DNA of 64,000 nt from Streptomyces alboniger (lineage in GTDB: Bacteria > Actinomycetota > Actinomycetes > Streptomycetales > Streptomycetaceae): assembly GCF_008704395.1 (NCBI RefSeq), contig NZ_CP023695.1, positions 3,596,001 to 3,660,000 of the forward strand, in the 5' to 3' direction. The first letter of the stretch is position 1. Every line of letters begins with the position of its first letter. Positions 46,879-56,756 of this stretch are shown piece by piece. A program made the position numbers and the translations under genes. A model generated the notes under the pieces. That model was not told the DNA's origin. It ran no database searches and saw only the letters and a program-made list of their open reading frames with translations.

Positions 46879-47823
46879 CTACGCGCGGCGCCGCGCCGCC
46901 TCGTAGAGCACCACGCCCGCCGCGACACCCGCGTTCAGCGACTCCGCGCCACCCGGCATCGGAATCCGCACCCGGAAGTCACAGGTCTCGCCGACGAGGC
47001 GGGACAGGCCCTTGCCCTCGCTGCCGACCACGATGACCACGGGGCCGCCGATCGCCGCCAGGTCGCCGACCTCGTGCTCACCGTCCGCCGCGAGGCCGAC
47101 GACGGCGATGCCCGCCTTCTTGTACGCCTCCAGGGCGCGCGTCAGGTTCGTGCAGCGGGCGACCGGCGTACGCGCGGCCGTACCGGCCGACGTCTTCCAG
47201 GCACCGGCCGTCATCCCGGCGGCCCGCCGCTCGGGCACGACCACGCCGTGGCCGCCGAACGCGGTCACGGAACGGACGATCGCGCCGAGGTTGCGCGGGT
47301 CCGTCACGCCGTCGAGCGCGACGATCAGCGGGTCCTCCCCGGCGTCGTACGCGGCGGCGGTCAGGTCCTCGGGGTGCGCGTACTCGTACGGCGGGACCTG
47401 GAGGACGAGGCCCTGGTGGTTGAGGCCGTTCGTCATGCGGTCCAGCTCGGGCCGCGGGGCCTCCATCAGGTGGATGCCGCCGCGCTCGGCCGCGAGCTGG
47501 AGCGCCTCGCGCACCCGCTCGTCGTTGTCGATGAACTGCTGGACGTAGAGCGTGGAGGCGGGCACGCCGTCGCGCAGCGCCTCGAAGACCGGGTTGCGGC
47601 CGACGACCATCTCGGACGACGACTTGCCGCCGCGGCCCTTGGGCGCGGGACGGCGCCCGGCCGCCTTCTTGGCCTTGGCGGTGGCGATGCGGTTCTTCAC
47701 ATGCCCCTTGCGCGCCTCGGCGGGCGGCGTCGGACCCTTGCCCTCAAGGCCGCGGCGCCGATTGCCGCCGCTGCCGACCTGCGCGCCCTTCTTGCCGGAC
47801 ATGCGGCGGTTGTTAGCGGCCAT
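46879..47823 (-). CDS. rlmB: 23S rRNA (guanosine-2251-2'-O)-methyltransferase RlmB
   Basis: 314 residues: a 70-residue Lys/Arg/Gly-rich extension, an L30e-like RNA-binding domain ([18 protein letters not shown]) and a SpoU trefoil-knot domain ([20 protein letters not shown] motif 1, [16 protein letters not shown] motif 2, [20 protein letters not shown] motif 3). It methylates the peptidyl-transferase centre of 23S rRNA. It is the second gene after cysS (about 104-nt gap), an arrangement common in actinobacteria. AGGTAGG precedes the ATG. Confidence 0.93.
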   Translation of the reverse strand: MAANNRRMSGKKGAQVGSGGNRRRGLEGKGPTPPAEARKGHVKNRIATAKAKKAAGRRPAPKGRGGKSSSEMVVGRNPVFEALRDGVPASTLYVQQFIDNDERVREALQLAAERGGIHLMEAPRPELDRMTNGLNHQGLVLQVPPYEYAHPEDLTAAAYDAGEDPLIVALDGVTDPRNLGAIVRSVTAFGGHGVVVPERRAAGMTAGAWKTSAGTAARTPVARCTNLTRALEAYKKAGIAVVGLAADGEHEVGDLAAIGGPVVIVVGSEGKGLSRLVGETCDFRVRIPMPGGAESLNAGVAAGVVLYEAARRRA

Positions 47824-47927
47824 GACCTACCTGTCTGTTGTGATGCGAGTGCGCGTACGTCCGTACGCGCGAAGGTGTACGTCTATGAAGTGTGCCGCCC
47901 GGAACGCCGGGCGGCACATCAGAGGTG

Positions 47928-49328
<1,401 letters not shown>

Positions 49329-49334
49329 CACTCC

Positions 49335-49340
49335 AGGGTA
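49335..49340 (-). promoter_or_regulatory. Leaderless -10 box of cysS
   Basis: TACCCT on the minus strand ends 6 nt before GTG 49328. Confidence 0.45.
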
Positions 49341-49431
49341 GTGGTCGCGGGGCAGTGCCCCACGCCCCCTTGGCCCACAGGGCATGGAACTGTGACGTGG
49401 GGACCGCCCCGGCCCCGCCCCGGGACCGCTC

Positions 49432-49836
49432 TCAGACCCGCCCGACGACCTTCCGGGCGGAGACCCGCACCACCACGCGCGGGGCGTCGTCCTTCGACGC
49501 GGGGTTGAACTCGGCGTACTTCTTGCCCGTGTACTTCAGCGACAGCTCGTCGATGAGTTCCTGGCCGCCCTCGGTCGTCATCTGTGCCGTGCCGCGGATC
49601 TCCGCGTACGTATAAGGCGCGTCGAAGGGCTGGAGCAACACCGTCACGCGCGGATCGCGGCGCAGGTTCTTCTCCTTGCGGCGCCCGATGGTCGTGGAGA
49701 AGAGCACGTCGTCGCCGTCCCGCTTCACCCAGACCGGCGACAGCTGCGGGCTGCCGTCGGGCTGGATGGTGGCGACGGTGATGAAGGACGGGGCGTCGAG
49801 GAGGGCTTTGAGCTGGTCGGACAGTGCGGCGGACAT
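49432..49836 (-). CDS. PPOX-class F420-dependent oxidoreductase-like protein
   Basis: 134 residues, split beta-barrel. FITVATIQPDGSPQLSPVWV, VLFSTTIGRRKEKNLRRDPR and VTVLLQPFDAPYTYAEIRGT are typical of Rv1155-type enzymes that bind F420 or FMN and reduce small molecules. ATG 49836 has AAGGAG 8 nt upstream. It is co-directional with cysS but separated by about 100 nt. Substrate unknown. Confidence 0.88.
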   Translation of the reverse strand: MSAALSDQLKALLDAPSFITVATIQPDGSPQLSPVWVKRDGDDVLFSTTIGRRKEKNLRRDPRVTVLLQPFDAPYTYAEIRGTAQMTTEGGQELIDELSLKYTGKKYAEFNPASKDDAPRVVVRVSARKVVGRV

Positions 49837-49910
49837 GGCTTCACTCCTTCGTGGACAGCAGGCTGCGAGAGCCTCGCCGGTACGAGCCATACCCCTACCC
49901 GATATCGCCG

Positions 49911-50414
49911 TCAGTGCGACGTACGTACGACCAAGGCGGTGGCGACCGCCGCGAGCCCGTCGCCGCGGCCCGGGAACCCGAGGCCGTCGGTGGTGGCCCC
50001 GGAGACCGAGACGGGAGCGCCGACGGCATGGGAGAGCACCTTCTGCGCCTCGTCACGGCGCTTGCCGATCTTGGGGCGGGGGCCGATGACCTGCACGGCC
50101 ACGTTGCCGACGGTGAAGCCCGCGTCCCGCACGATGCGGGCGGCCTCGGTGAGCAGGGTGAGGCCCGAGGCGCCGGACCACTCGGGGCGGCCGGTGCCGA
50201 AGTGTGCGCCGAGGTCGCCGAGGCCCGCCGCGGAGAACAGGGCGTTGCACGCGGCGTGCGCGACGACGTCGGCGTCGGAGTGCCCGGCGAGGCCGGGCCC
50301 CTCGTCCTCCCACTTCAGGCCCGCGCACCACAGCTCGCGGCCCTCTTCGAAGGCGTGGATGTCGGTGCCGATGCCGACCTGCGGCAGGACGACCGGGGGC
50401 GTCTCAGAAGCCAT
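49911..50414 (-). CDS. ispF: 2-C-methyl-D-erythritol 2,4-cyclodiphosphate synthase
   Basis: 167 residues. Metal site [36 protein letters not shown], and C-terminal [21 protein letters not shown] are diagnostic. It makes MEcPP in the MEP isoprenoid pathway. It overlaps ispD by 11 nt, so the two consecutive (non-adjacent-step) enzymes are coupled and may be expressed in fixed ratio. Confidence 0.96.
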   Translation of the reverse strand: MASETPPVVLPQVGIGTDIHAFEEGRELWCAGLKWEDEGPGLAGHSDADVVAHAACNALFSAAGLGDLGAHFGTGRPEWSGASGLTLLTEAARIVRDAGFTVGNVAVQVIGPRPKIGKRRDEAQKVLSHAVGAPVSVSGATTDGLGFPGRGDGLAAVATALVVRTSH

Positions 50415-51135
50415 CGTTGGCCCTCCTGCGGGCGAGAACGGCCTCGGCGAGGAGGAGGTCGAGGGGGCGCGTCACCTTGAAGGCCTCCTCGTGTCCTGGC
50501 ACGACGACGACCGGCAGCCCCAGCTGCTCGACCATGCTCGCGTCGTCCGTGACGCTGTCGGTGACGCTCTCGTGGGCGCGTACGAGCGTGGCGCGGTCGA
50601 AGCCCTGCGGGGTCTGCACGGCGCGCAGCCGGGCCCGCTCGGGCGTGGCCACGACGGGCTCGGCGTCGCCGGGCGCCGCCGCGGGCTCGACCTGCTTGAC
50701 GGTGTCGGCCAGCGGCAGCGCGGGCACGACGGCGGGCGCCCCGCCGCGTACGGCCGCGATGACGCCGTCGACCGTGTCGACGGGTACCAGCGGGCGGGCC
50801 GCGTCGTGCACGAGCACGATGTCGATGCCGGGCGGCAGCGCGTCCAGGCCGGCCCGCACGGACTCCTGGCGGCTCTCGCCGCCGGGCACGACGAGGAAGT
50901 CGGTCCGCTCGGGCAGCGCGTGGTCGTCGAGGAGGGTCTTGACCTCGGGGGCGCCGTCCGGCGGGGCCACGACGACGACGAGGGAGACGGCGCGGGACGC
51001 GGCCATGGCGCGGACCGCGTGGATGAGCATCGGGGTGCCGTTCAGCGCACGGAGCGCCTTGGGGGCGCCAGGGCCGAGGCGCACGCCCCGTCCTGCCGCG
51101 GGAATGACCACCGCGGTACGGGATTCGCTAGACAT
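50404..51135 (-). CDS. ispD: 2-C-methyl-D-erythritol 4-phosphate cytidylyltransferase
   Basis: 243 residues. CTP site [61 protein letters not shown] and [13 protein letters not shown] followed by [13 protein letters not shown]. It forms CDP-ME in the MEP pathway. It is first in the ispD-ispF pair and follows carD on the same strand. The 294-nt region 51136-51429 between carD and ispD shows no gene and no convincing terminator; carD read-through into ispD is possible. Confidence 0.96.
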   Translation of the reverse strand: MSSESRTAVVIPAAGRGVRLGPGAPKALRALNGTPMLIHAVRAMAASRAVSLVVVVAPPDGAPEVKTLLDDHALPERTDFLVVPGGESRQESVRAGLDALPPGIDIVLVHDAARPLVPVDTVDGVIAAVRGGAPAVVPALPLADTVKQVEPAAAPGDAEPVVATPERARLRAVQTPQGFDRATLVRAHESVTDSVTDDASMVEQLGLPVVVVPGHEEAFKVTRPLDLLLAEAVLARRRANDGF

Positions 51136-51429
51136 CGGTTCCGTTCAGGTTTGTGTGCTCGGCTGACGTGGGTATGGCCTCACCGTGCCGGGGTGGCATC
51201 TTGACCGGACCCTTCCGTGACATCTGGTCGAGCCAGCTGCCGAGTCCAGCACGCCAACACGGCTCCCCGGGGGCCGCTCTCACGTATGCCTGGGTGCGGG
51301 AAATATCCGAGAAAATCTGGGTACGAACATGCCGCAGCGCCCGGCGACTCCTTTACGGGTCAGCGGGCACCGCGGCATCATTGCGCCAAAGACAGACAGC
51401 CCCGCAGACAGTCCCAGGGGCCGTCCGCG

Positions 51430-51912
51430 TCAGGACGCGAGGACCTCGTCCAGCAGGGCCTCGGCCTTGTCCTCGTTCGTGTTCTCCGCGAGCGCGAGCT
51501 CGCTCACCAGGATCTGACGCGCCTTGGCGAGCATGCGCTTCTCACCGGCGGACAGTCCGCGCTCACGCTCCCGACGCCACAGGTCACGCACGACTTCCGC
51601 GACCTTGATGACATCGCCGGACGCGAGCTTCTCGAGATTTGCCTTGTAGCGACGCGACCAGTTCGTGGGCTCTTCGGCGTACGGCGCGCGCAGCACCTCG
51701 AAGACCCGGTCGAGGCCGTCCTGACCGACCACATCACGCACGCCCACGAACTCCGCATTGTCCGCTGGCACACGCACCGTCAGATCGCCCTGGGCGACCT
51801 TCAGCACCAAGTAGGTCTTGTCCACGCCTTTGATCTGGCGAGTTTCGATAGCCTCGATCAGCGCGGCCCCGTGATGGGGATAGACCACGGTGTCGCCAAC
51901 CTTGAACGTCAT
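51430..51912 (-). CDS. carD: CarD/CdnL family RNA polymerase-binding regulator
   Basis: 160 residues, the usual length. N-terminal Tudor-like RNAP-interaction domain ([39 protein letters not shown]) and a helical C-terminal DNA-binding domain ([25 protein letters not shown]-type helices with the conserved Trp). It stabilises open complexes at rRNA and other housekeeping promoters and is essential in mycobacteria. ATG 51912 has GGAAGGGG upstream. A TAGGAT -10 is at 51946-51941. Confidence 0.96.
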   Translation of the reverse strand: MTFKVGDTVVYPHHGAALIEAIETRQIKGVDKTYLVLKVAQGDLTVRVPADNAEFVGVRDVVGQDGLDRVFEVLRAPYAEEPTNWSRRYKANLEKLASGDVIKVAEVVRDLWRRERERGLSAGEKRMLAKARQILVSELALAENTNEDKAEALLDEVLAS

Positions 51913-51940
51913 GTGACAGGTACCCCTTCCGTGGCTATCC

Positions 51941-51946
51941 ATCCTA
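51941..51946 (-). promoter_or_regulatory. carD -10 element
   Basis: TAGGAT on the minus strand about 30 nt upstream of the carD start, with TTCAGA 17 nt further as a weak -35. Such a position leaves room for the observed Shine-Dalgarno, unlike the leaderless genes in this window. Confidence 0.5.
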
Positions 51947-52220
51947 ACACGAGAACCGCCTCTTCTGAATGGCGTTTTCGCAGGTCAGGGCATATCTCGG
52001 GGCTTGACAACTGCAACAGGAACGTGCTGCGGAGGGCTGCCGGAACGGGGTATTCGCAGGTCGGAGCGGCTCTCCGGGGAGGCGGAAACAGGGGCGTTAC
52101 GCACCCCTCAAGAAGCCTCAGAGAGGCCGAACGTCCCGGTTTGCGCGGTTCCAAGCGGTGAACTTTCGCTGCTCCGTTCGGTCGCCGGAGAGGCGTACCG
52201 CACGCCGTCGGACAGGATTC

Positions 52221-52254
52221 CGGAATTGATCAAGCAGCCCGGTGATCAATTCCG
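52221..52254. repeat. 12-bp inverted repeat in the carD upstream region
   Basis: CGGAATTGATCA (52221-52232) and TGATCAATTCCG (52243-52254) are perfect arms with a 10-nt spacer. AT-rich arms in a GC-rich genome argue for function. The region 51947-52549 (about 600 bp) contains no credible gene; the 113-codon minus-strand frame there has shadow-like composition. Just before the plus-strand gene there is GGTAACCTAAGC and an AAGGAG. Confidence 0.75.
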
Positions 52255-52549
52255 CGGCCCCCCGCGCATTCCTTACCGGAAATCCGCAAGACGTTCGGGA
52301 GGACTCTCGGCAGCGCTTATGTGAATGATGAACGAGGGGGCATTGGGGCGGGCGGGACGGAGGGGCCCGCTGATTCATCCCGGCGCAGGCTCGCGGCCCC
52401 GAGGGGCGGGTCGGGTGCGGCGGCGTGGGAACGGCTCGGTAACCTAAGCGCGCTGACACACCCTTAGGGCGGCTTTACCGCCGCCTCAGGGCGGCTCCAG
52501 GGCCGCCCGCCCCTCCCGTACCGCCCACGTTCAAGGAGTTGCCGCCGCC

Positions 52550-53287
52550 GTGAGCCGCAGCCTTCGACGCGGCGCCCTCGCCGCCACCGCCATCGCGTTC
52601 TCGCTTGCCTCGCTCGCCGCGTGCGGCGCCGGCAACAACGCTCAGACGCTGGAGGTCAAGCCGGACAACGCGGCGACCTCCGTCGGTGACATCAAGATCC
52701 AGAACGCCATGGTCATCACCCAGCCGGACCTGAAGTCCAAGGGCCCGGCCGTGGTCTCCGCGACGGTCTTCAACACCGGCACGACCGCCCAGACCCTGAA
52801 CTCCATCACGGTCGACGGCGCCGGCAAGAAGGCCAAGATCACGCCCGCCAAGGACGACAAGGCCTCCAAGTCGAACGGTCGGCTGACCATCCCGGCCGGC
52901 GGCTCCGTCGTCATCGGCGGCAAGGACAACGCCTCGGCCGTCCTGCCCAGCAGCCGCGACGCCGTCAAGGACGGCAACGCGCAGCGGATCACCTTCGCCT
53001 TCAGCGAGACCGGCGACGTGAAGCTCAAGGCGTTCGTCGTGCCCGCCGAGAGCTACTTCAGCGAGTGGGGCCCGACCGAGGTGCCGAAGGCGCCTGACGC
53101 CAAGCCGGGCGCGTCCGGCAAGCCCGCACAGCCGGGCAAGTCGGGGGAGCCCGCCGACGGCGCCTCCACCGACCCGTCCGGCCAGGCCTCCCACGGAGCG
53201 GGCACGGACCCGTCCGGCGCGGCCTCCGCGGACCCGTCCGGCGCGGCCGGGCACCAGGAGGACGCCGGTACCAGCGCCGAGCACTGA
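52550..53287 (+). CDS. Secreted lipoprotein, DUF461 (PCuAC-like)
   Basis: 245 residues. Lipobox S-L-A-A-C (Cys25), then a DUF461 beta-sandwich (VGDIKIQNAMVITQPDLKSK, VVSATVFNTGTTAQTLNSI, GRLTIPAGGSVVIGG) related to PCuAC copper chaperones but lacking an evident Met/His copper site, and a disordered Pro/Ser/Gly tail with ADPSGAA repeats. Located beside phoRP as in other streptomycetes. GTG 52550 has AAGGAG upstream. Possibly an envelope metal or assembly factor; not proven. Confidence 0.87.
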   Translation: MSRSLRRGALAATAIAFSLASLAACGAGNNAQTLEVKPDNAATSVGDIKIQNAMVITQPDLKSKGPAVVSATVFNTGTTAQTLNSITVDGAGKKAKITPAKDDKASKSNGRLTIPAGGSVVIGGKDNASAVLPSSRDAVKDGNAQRITFAFSETGDVKLKAFVVPAESYFSEWGPTEVPKAPDAKPGASGKPAQPGKSGEPADGASTDPSGQASHGAGTDPSGAASADPSGAAGHQEDAGTSAEH

Positions 53288-53291
53288 TCCA

Positions 53292-53329
53292 CGTACGTAC
53301 GACTGATAGACGTACGTACGACTGATAGA
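53292..53329. repeat. Two tandem 19-bp repeats
   Basis: CGTACGTACGACTGATAGA at 53292-53310 and 53311-53329, identical, starting 4 nt after the lipoprotein stop. A partial third (GCACGCACGACG) follows. Lies between the stop and the terminator, so it would be in the 3' UTR. Confidence 0.85.
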
Positions 53330-53341
53330 TGCACGCACGAC

Positions 53342-53377
53342 GAGAGGGCGGGACCCCACCAGGGGTCCCGCCCTCTC
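53342..53377. terminator. Bidirectional terminator between the lipoprotein and phoP
   Basis: Perfect 16-bp stem (53342-53357 with 53362-53377), ACCA loop, then TCTCGC. Serves both convergent units. Confidence 0.93.
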
Positions 53378-53398
53378 TCGCATCGGGCCGCTCGCGGT

Positions 53399-54079
53399 TT
53401 ACGGCTCGAACTTGTAGCCGAGGCCGCGCACCGTGACCAGATAGCGCGGGGCGCCCGGGTCGGGCTCGATCTTGGCGCGCAAACGCTTCACGTGGACGTC
53501 CAGCGTCTTGGTGTCCCCCACGTAGTCCGCGCCCCACACGCGGTCGATGAGCTGCATGCGGGTCAGCACGCGGCCCGCGTTGCGCAGGAGCATCTCCAGG
53601 AGGTCGAACTCCTTCAGCGGCAGGTCGACCTTGGAGCCGGAGACCGTGACCACGTGCCGGTCGACGTCCATGCGGACGGGGCCCGCCTCCAGGGCCTGCG
53701 GGGCGACCTCCTCGGGCTCGCCGCGGCGGCGCAGGACCGCGCGGATGCGGGCGACCAGCTCCCGCGACGAGAAGGGCTTGGTGACGTAGTCGTCGGCTCC
53801 TATCTCCAGGCCGACCACCTTGTCGATCTCGCTGTCCTTGGCGGTGACCATGATCACCGGGACGTTCGAGCGGCTGCGCAGCTGGCGGCAGACCTCCGTG
53901 CCGGGCAGGCCGGGCAGCATCAGGTCGAGCAGGACGAGGTCGGCGCCGTTGCGCTCGAATTCGTCGAGTCCGTCCGGGCCCGTGGCCGCGATGGCGACCT
54001 CGAAGCCCTCTTTGCGGAGCATGTAGGACAGAGCGTCGCTGAAGGATTCCTCGTCCTCGACGACGAGCACTCGGGTCAC
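53399..54079 (-). CDS. phoP: Phosphate response regulator PhoP
   Basis: 226 residues, OmpR/PhoB family. Receiver: VLVVEDEESFSDALSYMLRK, phospho-Asp in LVLLDLMLPGLPG, and the Lys of DDYVTKPFSS. Winged helix: LPLKEFDLLEMLLRNAGRVL, TRMQLIDRVWGADYVGDTKT, VHVKRLRAKIE and GLGYKFEP. It activates phosphate-scavenging genes at PHO boxes and represses nitrogen genes. GTG 54079 overlaps the phoR stop by 4 nt; GGAGG lies 8 nt upstream. Confidence 0.96.
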   Translation of the reverse strand: MTRVLVVEDEESFSDALSYMLRKEGFEVAIAATGPDGLDEFERNGADLVLLDLMLPGLPGTEVCRQLRSRSNVPVIMVTAKDSEIDKVVGLEIGADDYVTKPFSSRELVARIRAVLRRRGEPEEVAPQALEAGPVRMDVDRHVVTVSGSKVDLPLKEFDLLEMLLRNAGRVLTRMQLIDRVWGADYVGDTKTLDVHVKRLRAKIEPDPGAPRYLVTVRGLGYKFEP

Positions 54080-55332
54080 GGAAGGACCTCCGGGGCAGGG
54101 ATGGGTTCGTACGAAGTGGTCTCGTCGGGTGCGGCGTGCTCGGCGTCGAGCACGCCGCCGTGACCTGATCCGCGGTCGCGGTGCGCGGCCGCCTCCGGCA
54201 GCCGCAGGGTGAAGGTGGAGCCCTGTCCCTCGGAGCTCCACACGGTGACCTCCCCGCCGTGCGAGGCGGCCACGTGCTTGACGATGGCGAGGCCGAGGCC
54301 GGTGCCGCCGGTGGCCCGGGAGCGGGCCGGGTCGACGCGGTAGAAGCGCTCGAAGATGCGCTCCTTGTCCTTGTCGGAGATGCCGATGCCCTGGTCGGTG
54401 ACCGCGACCTCGATGAGGTCCCCGCCGGGTGCGGTGACCCGGCGGGCGGCTATGCCCACGCGGGTGCGGGCCGGACTGTAGTTCACCGCGTTCTCGACGA
54501 GGTTGCCGAGGGCGGCGGCGAGCTGGCCGCGATTGCCCCAGATCTGGAGCTCGGCGGTGCCTCCCGCGGCCATGGTGATCTGTTTGTGGGAGGCCTGGTG
54601 CCGGCTGCGGTCGATCGCCTCCGCCACCAGTTCGTCGACGCGGACGGGCTCGGCGTCCTCCAGGGGGTCGTCGTTCTGCACCCGGGAGAGGTCGATCAGC
54701 TCCTGCACGAGGTTGGTCAGGCGGGTCGCCTCGATCTGCATACGGCCGGCGAAGCGCTCCACGGCCTCCGGGTCGTCGGAGGCGTCCATGACGGCTTCGG
54801 AGAGGAGCGAGAGGGCCCCCACCGGGGTCTTCAGCTCATGGCTCACGTTCGCGACGAAGTCACGCCGTACGGCCTCGATGCGGCGGGCCTCCGTGAGGTC
54901 CTCGACCAGGAGCAGCACCAGCCGGGAGCCGAGCGGCGCCACGCGCGCGGAGACGGCGAGGGCCTCGCCCCGGCCGGTGCCGCGCCGGGGCAGGTCCAGT
55001 TCGACCTGGCGTATCTCTCCGTCGCGGCGGGTGTCGCGCGCCATCTGGAGCATCGGTTCGACGGCGAGCTTGCCGCCGCGGACGAGTCCGAGCGCGTACG
55101 CCGCCGAGCTGGCCTTGACCACGCTGTCGGCCTCGTCGAGGACGACCGCGGAGGAGCGCAGCACGGAGAGGACCGTGTCCACGCCGGGCGGCAGTACGGG
55201 GTCGGTGTGCAGGGAGGTCCGGGTGGGGCGTTTCTGGTCGCGCTCGCTCCAGCGGAACGCCAGCATGGCGATGACGCCGGTGCACACCCCGGCGATCGCT
55301 GCCACTGCGGCGACCGCCGCGTTCACGTCCAT
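54076..55332 (-). CDS. phoR: Phosphate sensor kinase PhoR
   Basis: 418 residues. One short N-terminal membrane helix (AAVAAIAGVCTGVIAMLAF), a PAS-like linker, a HisKA helix with the phospho-His in RRDFVANVSHELKTPVGALS and HATPase boxes NLVENAVNYS, VTDQGIGISDKDKERIF and GTGLGLAIVKHVAASHGG. The lack of an extracellular loop is typical of PhoR, which senses through the Pst/PhoU system. ATG 55332 has TAACCT 6 nt upstream (55344-55339), suggesting a leaderless transcript, and PHO boxes upstream. A disordered acidic C-terminal extension of about 40 residues is present. Confidence 0.95.
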   Translation of the reverse strand: MDVNAAVAAVAAIAGVCTGVIAMLAFRWSERDQKRPTRTSLHTDPVLPPGVDTVLSVLRSSAVVLDEADSVVKASSAAYALGLVRGGKLAVEPMLQMARDTRRDGEIRQVELDLPRRGTGRGEALAVSARVAPLGSRLVLLLVEDLTEARRIEAVRRDFVANVSHELKTPVGALSLLSEAVMDASDDPEAVERFAGRMQIEATRLTNLVQELIDLSRVQNDDPLEDAEPVRVDELVAEAIDRSRHQASHKQITMAAGGTAELQIWGNRGQLAAALGNLVENAVNYSPARTRVGIAARRVTAPGGDLIEVAVTDQGIGISDKDKERIFERFYRVDPARSRATGGTGLGLAIVKHVAASHGGEVTVWSSEGQGSTFTLRLPEAAAHRDRGSGHGGVLDAEHAAPDETTSYEPIPAPEVLP

Positions 55333-55338
55333 GCGTCC

Positions 55339-55344
55339 AGGTTA
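55339..55344 (-). promoter_or_regulatory. Leaderless -10 box of phoRP
   Basis: TAACCT on the minus strand ends 6 nt before ATG 55332. Confidence 0.45.
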
Positions 55345-55405
55345 TGCGCCGTATCGATGCCGACCACAGCCAAACGGGTGCCGCCTCGAACACTCGTCGC
55401 TCAGA

Positions 55406-55438
55406 GTTCACCATGGGGACGGCATCGGTTCATTTCCC
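55406..55438. promoter_or_regulatory. PHO-box operator 1 (three 11-bp direct repeats)
   Basis: Units GTTCACCATGG, GGACGGCATCG and GTTCATTTCCC follow the PhoP 11-bp repeat; the outer two match GTTCACC at 7 and 5 of 7. It lies 74 bp upstream of phoR in the phoR/phoU divergent region. Confidence 0.85.
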
Positions 55439-55490
55439 CCGGACGGGCCGGGAGGAGCAGGTCCGGAGGTGTCGTGCCGCGTCGCCCACA

Positions 55491-55523
55491 GTTCACCTTG
55501 ATGACGGTGGCGGTTCATTCGGG
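55491..55523. promoter_or_regulatory. PHO-box operator 2 (three 11-bp direct repeats)
   Basis: GTTCACCTTGA, TGACGGTGGCG and GTTCATTCGGG. Same layout as operator 1, 85 bp away (eight turns). It is 83 bp upstream of phoU. Confidence 0.9.
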
Positions 55524-55605
55524 GTGCCGGAAACGGACGGTTAGGGGCCGCACCGTGGGAGCGTAGGGGCCAGCCCCCTGAGACGTACGAGAGAGGGACA
55601 GCCAC

Positions 55606-56289
55606 ATGCGGGACGCGTACCACGAGGAACTTGACTCGATCGGCGAGAGCCTGGTCGAGATGGCCCGCCTGGTCGGGTCCGCGATCGGGCGCGCCACGAC
55701 GGCCATGCTCGACGCCGATCTGAAGATGGCCGAGAGCGTGATCGCCGCCGACCAGCGGGTCGACGACCTCCAGCACGAGCTGGAGGCCCGCGCGATAGCC
55801 CTGCTCGCGCGGCAGCAGCCGGTCGCCACCGACCTGCGCATCGTCGTGACCTCGCTGCGGATGAGCGCCGACCTGGAGCGGTCGGGCGACCTCGCCCAGC
55901 ACGTCGCCAAGCTGGCCCGGCTGCGCTTCCCCGACTCGGCGGTGCCGCGGGACCTCCAGGCCACGATCCTGGAGATGGGCCAGCTCGCGCAGCGCCTGAT
56001 GGCGAAGGCGGCGGAGGTCATCATCACCAAGGACGTCGACCTGGCGCTCCAGCTGGAGCAGGACGACGACGAGATGGACCAGCTGCACCGCACGCTCTTC
56101 CAGCACCTGATGGACGACCGCTGGAAGCACGGCATCGAGACGGCCGTCGACGTGACCCTCCTCGGCCGCTACTACGAGCGCTTCGCGGACCACGCGGTGT
56201 CGGTCGCCAAGCGGGTCGTCTACCTGGTCACGGGCGAGCACGCGGACGAGATCCAGTCGGCGGGGCAGGCGTCGGTGGAGGGGGCGTAG
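55606..56289 (+). CDS. phoU: PhoU phosphate-signalling regulator
   Basis: 227 residues, two tandem three-helix PhoU domains. Metal-cluster motifs ETDLR-type (ATDLRIVVTSLRMSADLERS, GDLAQHVAKLA) and the second-domain GRYYERFADHAVSVAKRVVY. It links the Pst importer to PhoR and keeps the kinase off when phosphate is plentiful. ATG 55606 follows GAGAGGGA. It is divergent from phoRP and shares both PHO operators, so it is probably PhoP-activated. A perfect terminator follows. Confidence 0.95.
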   Translation: MRDAYHEELDSIGESLVEMARLVGSAIGRATTAMLDADLKMAESVIAADQRVDDLQHELEARAIALLARQQPVATDLRIVVTSLRMSADLERSGDLAQHVAKLARLRFPDSAVPRDLQATILEMGQLAQRLMAKAAEVIITKDVDLALQLEQDDDEMDQLHRTLFQHLMDDRWKHGIETAVDVTLLGRYYERFADHAVSVAKRVVYLVTGEHADEIQSAGQASVEGA

Positions 56290-56356
56290 GCCTTTCGCGG
56301 GCTCGCTGCTCGCGGGCCTCTCGCGCGGGACGCGCTTGTTCTGTGCCGCACGCGCG

Positions 56357-56393
56357 CGTGCCCCGCACGACGTCAGTCGTCGTGCGGGGCACG
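56357..56393 (+). terminator. phoU terminator
   Basis: Perfect 16-bp stem (56357-56372 with 56378-56393), 5-nt loop. Also faces the convergent metallothionein-like gene. Confidence 0.92.
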
Positions 56394-56411
56394 TTCGGTT
56401 CCCGCCGGGTG

Positions 56412-56525
56412 TCAGCCGCAGCCGCCGCCGCACTGGCAGGAGCCACCGGACTGGCAGCCGCATGAACAGCCGGGGCCGCAACTACAGCTCATCTCGATGA
56501 CTGCGGGCGTGGGGGACTCGGCCAT
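56412..56525 (-). CDS. Cys-rich metallothionein-like peptide
   Basis: 37 residues, too short for automatic callers. After a 12-residue N-terminus (MAESPTPAVIEM) come eight Cys in SCSCGPGCSCGCQSGG and SCQCGGGC, arranged as CxC and CxCxC, separated only by Gly, Ser and Pro. ATG 56525 has GGAGGAG 5-6 nt upstream, the strongest ribosome binding site in this neighbourhood. Likely a cytoplasmic zinc or copper(I) chelator; it resembles short streptomycete metallothioneins in size and spacing only. Convergent with phoU. Confidence 0.8.
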   Translation of the reverse strand: MAESPTPAVIEMSCSCGPGCSCGCQSGGSCQCGGGCG

Positions 56526-56756
56526 GGGTCTCCTCCTCGAAGGCGTACGTAACGCACTTGCCTGCGCCCATTCCAACCCCGCCGGGCAGGGCGCATCAAC
56601 GGCGCACGCGCGCGTATCTCCTTTCGAACCCCCAGGGAGAGCCGCCTCGTGAAACTTCCTCCACACCTGTCACAGACATGCCATAACCTGCGCTGTGAAC
56701 GGGGGTTCCGGCCCGGGCACACGGCCCGCGCCTTCCATGTGGGGGGTCACATCACC

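Noticed and set aside
52118..52459. 113-codon minus-strand frame upstream of carD
   Set aside because: Arg/Pro-rich composition, no Shine-Dalgarno, no recognisable motif, and it covers the 12-bp inverted repeat; typical of non-coding GC-rich DNA.
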